A stretch of 64,000 nt of DNA. It comes from Poa pratensis. Lineage: Eukaryota; Streptophyta; Magnoliopsida; Poales; Poaceae. Location: contig CAMZMU010000062.1 of NCBI GenBank assembly GCA_947311845.1, positions 52,449,365 to 52,513,364 of the forward strand, in the 5' to 3' direction. Numbering within the stretch: position 1 is the stretch's first letter; each line of letters starts with the position of its first letter. Shown here one piece after another: positions 34,260-44,514 of this stretch. The notes under the pieces were generated by a model. That model did not search any database. It was not told the origin of the DNA and worked only from the letters and a program-made list of their open reading frames with translations. A program made the translations under genes and the position numbers.

Positions 34260-34640
34260 CACCCAAGCACGCATGAGATTTGTGATGAGGAGGTGTGTCT
34301 TAGGGTCATCACGCTAGTGCTCACAGTGGATGGAGACTGCCCGCCTCTCTCGCTTGGCAAAATCAGCGAGCGGCTCGTCGCCGAGTTGGACCAGCCGTCG
34401 GTTGATGCCTTCTACGTCTCACTACTGCATCCAGATGCCTTCCTCGTCCTTTTCGTGGATTACTAATGGTGTGACCGGGTGCCTGGTCAGGCATTGTGCA
34501 CTCATGGATTGCGTTCTACTATGGTGGGCCGACCTTGGCTATGGTGGACGTGACTCTCAGCTTGCATCGGCCCTAACGAATGATGGGCTGGTGTCGACGC
34601 TCATGCCGGAAATCCTATATTCTGCCTTCAGCAGCGTCAA
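34260..34640 (+). pseudogene. Relic resembling DUF4283/zinc-knuckle-type proteins
   Basis: One frame encodes VCLRVITLVLTVDGD, then PLSLGKISERLVAEL and VDAFYVSLLHPDAFLVLF, the pattern seen at the start of a large Triticeae family with a DUF4283-like domain, often transposon-linked. It stops at a TAA shortly after LVLFVDY and degenerates beyond. The family call is from memory of the pattern. Confidence 0.35.
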
Positions 34641-34719
34641 TAGCACACACCGTGCATTTGGGCCAAGCCCATATATCGCGTCCGGCTGTTTTCCTTTTAC
34701 TCGAGCCACATTTCGAGCC

Positions 34720-35400
34720 ATTTTTCTTCCTCCGGTTTTTTGTTTTATTTTCTTCTTCTCATTTATTTTTATTCATTATTTTTTTTCATTTCTTTTTTAT
34801 TTTATGTCTATTCATATTAAAGTATTCATGTAGTTTGAAAAAAATATTGAGGTTTAAAAAAAGTATGGACGAATTTCTAAAAAAAAATGGACCCGATAAT
34901 TTTTTTACAAGGTTGAAAAATTGTTCACATATCCCAAAAATAAGGTAAATATTTGAGAAAATTTTCACAAGGTTTAATTTTTTTCACGGTTTGCAAAACT
35001 AGGTTCACGGATTTGAAAACAATCATGAAGTTTAAAAAATTGTTCATAGATTTCAAACGTAGATTAACGAATATAAAAATATTCACAAGGTTCAAAAATT
35101 GTTCATTCATATTTTTGTTAGTTGCTCATGTTGTTTTGAAAGAATGTTCATGTGTTTTATAAAATTATTCATGGGTTCCTAAAAATGTCGCGTGTTTTGA
35201 GAAGTATTCATGTATTTGAAGAAATATTCATGGGTTCAGAAAATGTTCAGGAACAAAAAGGTTCATTATCGCCACACATAATATTTTTTATCAAACATAA
35301 AAATAAATCAGAAAACGCAACATGAAAGATAGAAAATAGAAAGTAAAAGGAAAAAAAAGAAGAAAAGACAAAGCATAAAAAAGAAAAAGGAAAAGGAAAA
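34720..35400. repeat. AT-rich transposon-derived block
   Basis: A T-rich left part and A-rich right part enclose repeated TTCATG / ATTCATGGGTT words. It resembles the block at 10690-10985. No ends were resolved. Confidence 0.4.
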
Positions 35401-35786
35401 CGCGCCTAATGGGTCGGACACTTCAGCGGCCCAGGTTAGTTCGGCCGCTTTAGGCGGCATATAGGAGCTCCCGCCGCTGGCCAGGGCAACCAGGGCCTAG
35501 GAGGGCTTGCACCTGAGGAGATACTGAAACTCGCCTTGCAGCCCAGCCCATATCGCCAGGACTCATCCCGTTGCCCAGTCCCTCGCCGGCTCGCCGCGCC
35601 GCCCCCGCAAGAGCAAGCTCCCCCCCTCCAGTACTCGCCGAAGCCACCGCCTGCAAAACAGCCTGAGAAGGTAATAACTCCGCCCTGCCCAATTTGCTTG
35701 TCGATTAGGTTTATTTCTTCCAAAAAAAAAATTGAAACCGGGAGGGTCATTGCTACCTGGTAGCTGATTTTTTTTTTATAGCTGGG
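35401..35786. other. GC-rich fragment, unassigned
   Basis: Proline-rich reading is possible on + from 35536 (with CPICL near its end) and glycine-rich on -. A GT donor-like site follows CCTGAGAAG at 35670. No domain is recognised; it may be a gene scrap. Confidence 0.25.
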
Positions 35787-35933
35787 TTATTTCCGAAGTG
35801 CTAATTCTGCTACATGCCTGCTGAAACTCGTGGTTTGCAGTTTTCGTCGAAGCGCACCCAAGGCATGGGACATGGGCGAGGAGACGGCAACAAGGGAAAG
35901 CAGGAGCAGAACCGAGAGCACAGCGATCTTCAT
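35787..35933 (-). CDS. Possible small secreted peptide (48 aa) or first exon of one
   Basis: The minus-strand ORF starts at 35933. The first 24 residues (MKIAVLSVLLLLSLVAVSSP followed by MSHA) are a textbook signal peptide; 24 mostly basic residues follow (LGALRRKLQTTSFSRH...) to a stop at 35787. A TATAAG box lies 44 bp upstream of the ATG. It may be complete, or exon 1 of a split gene (a GT follows SRH), in which case the rest was not found. Grass cysteine-rich and peptide-hormone genes often start this way. No family is recognised. Confidence 0.45.
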   Translation of the reverse strand: MKIAVLSVLLLLSLVAVSSPMSHALGALRRKLQTTSFSRHVAELALRK

Positions 35934-35976
35934 CTTCGCTTAACTTTGAATTTTGGAGCTAGCTAGCGCGCAGCTA

Positions 35977-35982
35977 CTTATA
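35977..35982 (-). promoter_or_regulatory. TATA box of the small secreted ORF
   Basis: The minus strand reads GTGTTATAAGTAG, 44 bp upstream of the start codon. Confidence 0.45.
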
Positions 35983-36301
35983 ACACGATTCAGTCGAGAA
36001 CAGCACGAACACGCGACATGTATCGTACGGTGTTTGGATAACTGGGATCCGAAGAAAACAGAGATTATGCCATCCATCGGGGCTTAATTTCGTGGAAAAC
36101 GACGTGCACGCAACAGAAGAATGGGAAAAACAAGTTTGGATAAGATTCCTAACACAGATCCAATTGCTTAGGAGCCCGGCCGCGTGTCGTCTGGCTCTCT
36201 CAGATTCGGAAAAAGCCATGAGAATTCAGAAGTCGTTCGCTTCCTTCTCCACGCAAGGTTACAACAAGGAAATCTGTGAGAACATGGGTTATTCTTATGT
36301 A

Positions 36302-36461
36302 CTCCCTCTGTTCCACAATATAAGATGTTATAGACTTTTTCCAAATTCATATATACACAATGTATATAGACATATTTTAATATATATGTCCACACTTTTT
36401 ATTCCAAATTTAGACAATATATGTAACACCTAAAACATCGTATATTGTGGAACGGAGGGAG
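36302..36461. mobile_element. Stowaway MITE (160 bp)
   Basis: CTCCCTCTGTTCCACAATAT pairs with ATATTGTGGAACGGAGGGAG; TA flanks at 36300-36301 and 36462-36463. Confidence 0.9.
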
Positions 36462-36704
36462 TATCTGATTCCTAGCAATGCATGATAGAATAACAAAGCG
36501 ACAACGTGAGCCAGGACTGAAGAGAAGGAACTAGTAACCGGAGGTTGTTAGAGAAGATCAATCACTGGCACGCCACTTAATTCTTTTTCTCCAAGAATAC
36601 GCAGGAGCATTGCGCGTCTTTTGCATTGGAGTGGGAAAGATGGGAATATTTGATACAAGAGTTGCAAGTCACATGTGACAACGTTACAACTAGCAAAGAC
36701 CCAC

Positions 36705-36933
36705 CAAGGTTTTGATTCCCGGTAGGAAAAAATCTCCTGAGGGGAGCAGAGAAAATCCCGGCTGGTTACCGGACAAAATTGAAAACCAAAATTAAAAAAA
36801 TGGTTTTGGTATGACCATTTACTGAGGGTTCTCGCTAAACCATTTCCCCGGGGGCGGGGGGGGGGGGGGTGGTGGGGGGAGGGTGGGGCTCGGGATATCC
36901 TGTTGGATTTCCCGACCGGTAATCAAAACGCTG
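36705..36933. mobile_element. hAT-type MITE (229 bp) with a G-rich core
   Basis: The left end CAAGGTTTTGATTCCCGGTAGG and the complement of the right end CAGCGTTTTGATTACCGGTC match; hAT termini commonly begin CAG/CAA. An exact 8-bp duplication AGACCCAC flanks it (36697-36704, 36934-36941), the length typical of hAT. Inside, 36849-36892 is a G-rich tract with runs of four or more G. No coding capacity. Confidence 0.8.
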
Positions 36934-36941
36934 AGACCCAC

Positions 36942-37324
36942 ACAGCTTATCAACTTTCACTGCTTTGAATTCCACTCTGATGCGCCGACTCGTGGCTAGG
37001 ACGGCAAAGTCATGCACTTGTAAAAAATGTGATTGTTGTGCTTGACCTAGTGAGAGCGCAACGTAAGGATGACCAACGAATTGAACTCCTTCCTACAAGT
37101 CGTTGGCATACCCGCAGTGGCCTTTGGCCACCACATGAAGATGATTCTTGATGCGCTGAGGCTGAAGCGGTTAAGATAATTTTTGTTTTGAAAGTGTTGG
37201 TTCATTTGAGTTGATAGTGTTTTTTCCCACTTGTTCATTTTTCCGTGAAAAAACACTAGCCCCAAAGGGAATAAGAAAAATAAAAGGTAGCCAAAGAAAC
37301 ATAAATTATGACACAAAAGACATG
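36942..37324. other. Intergenic, no gene recognised
   Basis: Short spacer between the hAT MITE and the solo LTR; no recognisable domain on either strand. Confidence 0.35.
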
Positions 37325-37329
37325 TCCCC

Positions 37330-38913
37330 TGATACGTCTCAAACGTATCTATAATTTTTGTATGTTCCATGCTTATTATATATCATTGCCACATGCTTTT
37401 ATAATGTTTTTATATCATTTTGGCACATTTTATGGAACTAACCTATTAACAAGATGCCCAGTGCCAGTTCCTGTTTTTGCTGTCTTTTTGTTTCAGAAAA
37501 GCTAGTCGGGAAACTTTCTCGGAATAAGCTGTCAATTTACATGATATATTTTTGCGAAGAAACAAAGACAACGCTAGAAGGAGACCTGCAGGGGGCCCCA
37601 TAGGGGCCAGACGACCCCCAGGCACCGTCCACCCTTGACCGTGCCTGGGGCCCACCTGGGCGACTCCGAGACCTCCTCGAGTCGCCCTTTCGCCCATAAA
37701 TTGTCCTCCTCCCGAAAACCCTCGGGACCAGATCATATTTTCCCGAAAAGTTCCGAGGCCGCCGCCGTCGCCAACCCTAGATCGGGACGGTTTTGAAGCT
37801 CTTCCCGGCACCCTGCCGGAGGGGGAGATCTTCACCGGAGGCATCTACACCACCATGCCTGCCTCCGGAGTGATGCGTGAGTAGTCCACCACGGGACTAC
37901 GGGTCCATGGCAGTAGCTAGATGGTTGTCTCTTCTCCTTGTGCTCCATTGTTTAGATCTTATGAGCTGCCCTACATGATTAAAATCATCTTTATGTAATG
38001 TTATGTGTTGTGTTTGCAGGGATCCGATGAATTATGGAGTCATGACATTATTGTTCAGATTATCTATGATATGTTTTATTTATGATCTTGCATGCTCTCC
38101 GATGCTTGTGTATGCTTTGGCCGAAGTAATTACTTGTGTCAGTAGAGGGAGTATTTATGCTAGATAGTGGGTTCATGCCTCTCTTGTCTGAGCTCGAGTT
38201 GACAGAAACGTTTAGGACTTGAGATGTGTTGTTGCTACTAGGGATAAAACAACGGTGTTTATTGCTATATGGTGTAACCATTGCTTACATTACGCACCAT
38301 GCTTCCTGCAATTATCTGTTGCTTGCAACTTAATACTTTCGGGAGACATGGTGGATAGCGATCACGGGGTGGATTATTAGTCATAGATGCAGTTGGATAA
38401 CGGTCTATGTATTTTGACGTAATGCCCATATTAAATGAAACGGTGAACTTTGTGTCATGATAGTATTGTGTTGTGCCCATGTTTGTCAATTGTCCTGTTG
38501 TAATTTGTTTACCCAACACGTTTATCTTTTGGAGAGACACCACTAGTGAACTGTGGACCCCGGTCCTATTTTCCTACATTGCTTACAACTGTTTTAATAG
38601 CTTTTCCTAGTCATTTGCTCGCTGGTCCTTTTTCCTCTCATATTATTTTCCATCATACGTTTAATCCTTTGTGTTCAGCAAGCCGGAGAGATTGACACCC
38701 TCTCTGTTTTGTTGGGGCAAAATAGTTTGTTCATGTGTGCGCAGGTCCACGTCAACAGCTTTCCGGCGCCATTGTCATTGTCACCTTTCCGAAACCTTCT
38801 CCAAATCCTACTGGTTCGATAACCTTGGTTTTTCAATCAAGGGAAAACTGCTGCTACGTTACATCATACCTTCCTCTTGGGATCTCCCAGCGAACGTCCA
38901 TCACACGTCATCA
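37330..38913 (+). mobile_element. Solo LTR, Sabrina-type Gypsy
   Basis: Starts TGATACGTCTC and contains the GAACTGTGGACCCCGGTCC and GTTCAGCAAGCCGGAGAGAT landmarks I associate with the Sabrina family LTR; ends ...ACGTCATCA. Flanks TCCCC (37325-37329) and TCCCA (38914-38918) form a near-perfect 5-bp duplication, so this is one LTR left by LTR-LTR recombination. No interior or second LTR is present. Confidence 0.85.
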
Positions 38914-38918
38914 TCCCA

Positions 38919-39157
38919 TAACATGAAAAAAGAGGAAAAAAGAAATAGAGCTGGTTTGGATAAAATAAAATTATTATTATTACAAGAAAAATAAATATTC
39001 AATGCCATAATTTCCATTGTTATATCACCGACGTGGTGTAGGGTAGATGGTTAGCCCAGCTTCAAAAAAACCCACAATCTCAAATCTAAGGTTATAGGTT
39101 TGAGTCACACCACTCTTTTGTAGAGTTTGAGAAGCGGGTGCGACGGGCAAAGGGCCA
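38919..39157. other. Spacer with possible Pol III box-like sequences
   Basis: TAGATGGTTAGCC (39044-39056) and GGTTTGAGTCAC (39098-39109) resemble A and B boxes of tRNA-derived SINEs at plausible spacing. No target duplication found. Confidence 0.25.
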
Positions 39158-39480
39158 TTGTTTTTCTCCTCTAAACCGCAGCTAGCCGGACCCCTAAAGT
39201 CTTTAGAAGAGAAAATTTGTTTCTCTAGCCGTCAGCCGACTCTAGCCGTCGGCCGACTCTCAAATATACTCGAACACGGCCGGTTGGAGAAAAAATATTC
39301 CCCACCCAGAAATCAGCGGCCGCCTGCAGCCCCCCTCCCCCGACCCGGCCACTTCAGCACCACCGTGCGTACTTCTGTCGGCTTCCACACGCCACTGCCG
39401 ACACCCCGTGGCACCCGCCGCGCTCCTCCCCCACTCCGATTTGGTCGTCGTTGCTTGCCTTCGGCGGATTTCACGAATCC

Positions 39481-40084
39481 ACGGCCGCCAATGTCGTGTT
39501 TCGGCGGGATCCATCGGGGACTGAACCTCCGTAGCCACCCCGACCACTCCATGCCGCCTCTGAGTATGTATTCTTCCTCTAGGCGTCGTCTCGCTGTTCA
39601 ACTGACTGCCGGTCGTCTGGGGTCAGCCCTCGCCCAGCAGCTCGCCGACCAAGCCTCTGCCATTCATCAAATGCGACGACTGTGACCGGTTGGTGCAGCG
39701 ATGGATCTCGAGCACGAAGAAAAATCTCTGATGGATTTTTTTCAAATGTGAAATGGACAAAGTGAGTGGTGCAATTTTATGCCTATAATCTTCATATTCA
39801 AGCAGTTTGGAACTCGATGTTTGCTTTATTGTTATGTAGAAAGATTGCGTGTATTGGTCACAAGAGTACATTGATCTATTGATCGGCCGCAATACACTAG
39901 ATGTCGGTGCACTACTTTCTACGGATGACACAGTGTGCAAGATTGAGGAGGAAGAGGAGGCGATATGCAAGATAGAGAAGTCAACGGAGAAGAGCAAAAA
40001 TGAAGTCAATGAATATAAGGAGATGGAAAGAGTATTGATGGGACTTGTAGGAACAATCAAGCAAGTTGTGTTCCTATTGAAGTG
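39481..40084 (+). pseudogene. GRF-type zinc-finger gene, broken, 5' part
   Basis: One frame reads PFIKCDDCDRLVQRWIS..., then FFKCEMDK at a GT donor (exon end 39761); exon 2 from 39840 continues KDCVYWSQEYIDLLI. The four Cys (KCDDC, FKCE, DCVYW) fit the GRF zinc finger. A charged coiled-coil (EEEEEAICKIEK...) and MGLVGTIKQVVFLL follow. Defects: an in-frame TGA at 39729-39731 before FFKCE, a frame mismatch with the upstream ATG (39490), and insertion of the 9.8-kb LTR element at 40085. The family is multi-copy in Triticeae and probably transposon-associated. The C-terminal codons resume at 49857. Confidence 0.65.
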
Positions 40085-40855
40085 TGAAAGGGCATGTGTT
40101 GCCCCATGTGTGGTTTTGGTAATTAATGACAATCCCTATGGACTAATGTTTGCATTGAGGTATCGTTATAGATCTTGTCCATGAAGAAGATTGGAGTTCA
40201 TGTGTTGGACTCTAGAAGATTACATGATGATCAATGCTCTATTCAAGGGTTTATATAAAGAATGGTCATCTAGAGTTGAGCTTATTTCAAGCATGGCTTG
40301 GAAAAGAAGATTGAGTGAACATTCATGTTTATCTCCAAGCCATCATCTATATCAAGATAAGAAGTCAAAGTGCATGTGGATGCATGAAGACGGAGCTAAG
40401 CGAGACTCTCCCATAATGGTGTATGGGGGAGTATTTGGAGAAGTCTTCATCAAGCTTGTGCTAGCAAAGCGCAATCAAGAAAGGTGGTCCACTTGAAGAG
40501 ATCAAGATCGTCATCATCTAGCTCAAGTGGAATGCGCAAGGCAAAGGTATGATCTTGATAGGGTTTAGAGCTTGTGTTCTTCTCCATACCAAGCTCTAGT
40601 TCATCAAAAAAGGATTTCATACGAATATCTTGTTGCGTTTTTTATGTTGGAGGTTTTACCGATTTGCCTTTTCTAAGAGAGGTCAAACTCTTTTCTTGTG
40701 GCTTACTTCTCACATGATGGACTATGATGTTTCTCTGCATAATCTTGTAAAGCTCTTCGTTGCGATTCCAACGAGCCCAAGATCATCGAAATCGAAGTCC
40801 GGATGAAAAAGTTATTGTCGGTTTCGTTTTGGTGTTTCTGCAGTTTTCTGGGGGG

Positions 40856-41002
40856 CGGAAATATCCGGCCCCTAGGCCGGAAATATCCGGCCCTGGATAT
40901 ATCCGGCAAAATATCCGGCCCGGGTCCAGTACTGAAGTTTTTGGGGGACTTAGTCGTTTTTCGGGGGTCCGGAAATATCCGGTCTGACCCGGAAATATCC
41001 GG
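40856..41002 (+). promoter_or_regulatory. Array of CCGGAAATATCCGG motifs in the LTR U3
   Basis: Near-identical inverted-arm motifs occur at 40856-40868, 40877-40890, 40969-40982 and 40989-41002, with partial copies at 40895-40906 (GGATATATCCGG) and 40911-40918. The same array is at 48719-48870 in the 3' LTR. It ends about 50 bp upstream of a TATA box (41051), so a promoter-proximal protein-binding array is the natural reading. Confidence 0.6.
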
Positions 41003-41050
41003 CCCAAGTTTTCCTGCACCAGTTTTCCAACGGGAGGATTTCGTGGGACC

Positions 41051-41058
41051 TATAAAAA
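41051..41058 (+). promoter_or_regulatory. TATA box of the gag-only element's LTR
   Basis: TATAAAAA followed by GG and a C/T-rich start region; the 3' LTR has TATAAAAGG at 48916. Confidence 0.6.
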
Positions 41059-42011
41059 GGCCCCTTCTTCCCCAATGTGACCATAGCTCTTGAGCACGAA
41101 ATTCCCCACCATTGTTGACCTTCTTGAGCTTGGATTTCTCTCTATTCCTCCATGATTCTTGCCTCAAATTAGAGGGAAAGAGAGAGGAGATCTAGATCTA
41201 CTTTTCCACCAATCAATCTCTCCTCTAAGTGAGGGGAAGCTTTTAGATCTAGATCTTGGAGTTCCATTTGTTGAGTTCTTCTTTGTTCTTCCTCTCTTCT
41301 CCCCCATAAGCATTAGTTGCTTTTGGTGGGATTTGAGAGTGAAGGACTTGAGCACTTCTTGTGTTCTTGCCATTGCTTTTGTGCATCGGTTTGTGCTCTC
41401 CACGAGGATTCGTGGAAGTGAAAGTTCGTGAGCTTGTTACTCTTGGGTCTTTGGACCCTAGACGCCTTTTGTGGCGGTGGACGCCTTTTGTGGCGGTGGA
41501 GGCCTTTTGTGGCCACTTGGGAGCTCCCAATCCTTTTGTGGGTTGTGCCTCAAGATTGTTGTAAGGGACTCGATTTCCGCCCAAAAGGAAATCAATAGTG
41601 GAAGGTGAACCGAGCTTTTGGGCAAGGTTCATCGGAGAATAGGGTGAGGCCATTTGTGGCGTCTTGAGTTTGAACTCACACCCCTCCAACGAGACGTACT
41701 CCCCTAAAAAGGAGGAACTCGGGAATACATCGTCGTCTCCGCGTGCCTCGGTTATTTCTATACCCGAGCTCTTTACTTATGCACTTTACATTGTGATAGC
41801 CTTCGTGCTTGAAGTATATATCTTGCTATCACTTTGTTGCTTGTCTTGCTTAGCATAAGTTGTTGGTGCACATAGGTGAGCCTAGTATATTTAGGTTGTT
41901 GGCTTGTTAATTTAAACACCTAGTTTTATTCCGCAATTATCAAGCCTAAACCGGAAAAGTTTTTAAACGCCTATTCACCCCCCCCCTCTAGGCGACATCC
42001 TATCCTTTCAA

Positions 42012-42024
42012 TTGGTATCAGAGC
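42012..42024 (+). other. Primer-binding site, initiator-Met tRNA type
   Basis: TTGGTATCAGAGC, one base after the 5' LTR end. Confidence 0.9.
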
Positions 42025-42064
42025 AAGGTTCTCTCTTTTAGGGCTTTACCGCCTGAGAGTAAAG

Positions 42065-44514
42065 ATGTCGTTTAGAGAATTAGTGCACGATTCCACTTTT
42101 ATATTCGATGGCACAAATTATGATGTTTGGAAAATTCGCATGCTTAATCTTTTTAGGGACATGGGTCCAAATTATATTGAGAGCATTGTAGATGTGGGTT
42201 TTTCTCCTCCAAAGGATTCCCAAGAATTATCTTTAGAGGATGAGAAAAACTCTCATCTCGATACTCAAGTATCTAATGGTCTCATTTGTGTTTTGAGCGA
42301 TGTAGTTCTTGCATCAATCATGCCTTTCCGGAACGCTCATGAGATTTGGACCAAGCTTCAAGATAAATATGAAGTGTCCAACATTATTGAGGATGATTGT
42401 TCTCCTTCCACCTCCGGTCGTGATGAGTTCACAACTTCTTCCACTCCACCAACATGTGATTTGTCACAAGGTAATGATATGGTGAGTGGTGATAGAAATT
42501 GCTTTGTTGATGGTGAATATTCTATTGACTATACTTCATCTCTATCTCATTGCAATGTTCTATCTTTGGACTTAAACACTTCTAGCACTCAAATGTCTTA
42601 CATGCTAGTGTTGATAGTCCTTGCATATCATGTATTAGTTGCTTAACTAAATCTCATGATGATATGCTTCTATGTCTTGTTGCCATGAAAACAATGCTTC
42701 CATTCCTCTAGTACTTGTGTGGCTAACAATGTAGAGGAAACCCAACATTTGTTGGAACAAGACATGGATCTCAATGGTGCTTCAAGCAATTCTTCATCAT
42801 CATCGTCCATTACTCACTTTTGCCTTATGGCTAGGGATTCAAAGGTATCTCCACCTTTGGAACCCTCTACATCTTGTGATGATGAGGATGAGGATTATTA
42901 TGGATTAAAAGAGGATGATATTGACTCCTTAAAGAAAAGAGTGAGATGGTTTTTGGTGCTCTCCCTAATGATAGTAAAGCTTGCTCTTATTTGTGTGAAA
43001 TTTTGACTTATGCTATTAAGTGCAAGGAAATCATTGAAGAAAAGGGAAGGATCGAAAGAGAGGATGCTATGGAAAAAGCATCCTTAGAAAATGCTCTTGA
43101 GGAAGAGCATGAGCTTCGAGTGTCTCTTGAGGAGAAACTTGAATCTCTTGATGAAACAAATGATCTATTTTGCTAAAATCATTAAGGAAAGAGATCATGC
43201 TATTGCTAAATATAAAGTGCTTAAAAAGGAAAAGTTGAATTTGGTGTTGGCAATGCTAGACTAGTTGAGGATATAGAGAGACTTGACAAAGCTCATAAGG
43301 CTTTGGAAAGTGAACACTCTCTCCTTACCAAGTCTCATGATCAACTCCAAACTCAACTATCTAAAAATGATGTGCCTAGTTCCTCTACTCTCTCATGTGA
43401 TCATGCTAATATTATTGAGGAAAATGCTAGGTTGAATGATGAGCTTGCCAAGTTGTCTTCTTCCATTTCTAATGATAATGATGCTTGTGCTACTAACTCA
43501 ATTTCTCGTGAAGCATCTATTTTGAAGGAGAATGTTGAGCTAAGGGCTCAACTTGAGTTGCTAACTAGCAAGTATGGGAAATTGGAAGAAAGTCATGAAA
43601 AGCTCTCTAGCTCTAATGAGGATCTTCTAGCATCCCATGCGAAGCTAAAGTTAGCTCATGAGGCTATCACTACAAAGGTAACATCTTGTGAGCCTCATGT
43701 GGACAATGGCACTACTTCTACTCTAAATGCTTTATTGCCATGTGCTAGTCCTTGTAATTCTACATCACATACTATTGCTAAATCTTGTGATGAATTACTT
43801 TCCATGCCTTGTTGCTCTAACAATGAAGCATCTACTTCCTCTAGTGTTTTTGTTGATACTAACCATGTAGAGGAATTAAAAGAGCTCAAGGCCCAAGTCG
43901 CTTCTTTGAAGAAAGACTTGGAAAAGCGTCATGTTGGGAAGTCCACACTTGACAATGTGTTGAGTGTTCAAAGACGCCCCAATGACAAGAGTGGACTTGG
44001 ATTCAACTCCAATAACAAGAACAAGTCCAAGTCTAACAAGAAGAACAAGGGCCAAGAACAAGCTAAAGATTCGGCCAAGATTGTTTGCTTCAAGTGCAAA
44101 GTTGAAGGGCACCATGTTAGATCTTGCCCTTTGAAGAAGAAGCCTCTTAGTGAGAAGCAACAAGGGAAGCGGCCTCAAGCTCAAACTCAAGTTGAAGAAC
44201 GGCCTCTTCCCAAGAAGAATCAAGCTACCTCTCCTCAAGTCAAGATTCCAACTAAGAAGAAAGGAGGAAGCCAATGTTGCTACATATGCCGTGAGAAGGG
44301 CCACTTTGCTTCTTCATGCACTAATGGTACCTTATCCAACCCCATTATTATTGATGATGTTTATTCTCTTCGGAAGGATAAGGTTGGCAATGTGTTTGCC
44401 AAATATGTTGGTACTCAAAGTGGTGTCAAGAAAAGCACCATTTGGGTTGCCAAGCCTATTGTGACTAACCTCTTAGGACCCAACTTGGTTGGGGACCAAC
44501 AAGCTAAAACTTGA
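42065..44514 (+). pseudogene. gag-like gene, frameshifted
   Basis: Begins MSFRELVHDSTFIFDGTNYD at 42065, a UBN2/DUF4219-type Copia gag opening (GTNYDVWKIRM, then AHEIWTKLQDKYE). The first frame stops at 42646; similarity continues in other frames (42719-43006, 42946-43176) and in a long ORF 43303-44514. That ORF has an extended heptad-rich coiled coil, then a basic stretch and two CCHC zinc knuckles, CFKCKVEGHHVRSC and CYICREKGHFASSC. At least two frame breaks separate the capsid-like and nucleocapsid-like parts, so no full Gag is made from this copy. Gag packages element RNA in virus-like particles in the cytoplasm. Confidence 0.75.

Larger units (their letters stand above)
40085..42010 (+). 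repeat. 5' LTR of the gag-only element
   Basis: 1926 bp. Lacks the 177 bp present at 48256-48432 of the other LTR and has three 20-bp ACGCCTTTTGTGGCGGTGG-type units (41460-41512) where the other has two. Confidence 0.93.

Noticed and set aside
40856..41002. Could the repeated CCGGAAATATCCGG units be a CRISPR array
   Set aside because: Eukaryotic nuclear context inside an LTR, irregular spacing, paired copies, no cas genes; a promoter array fits better.
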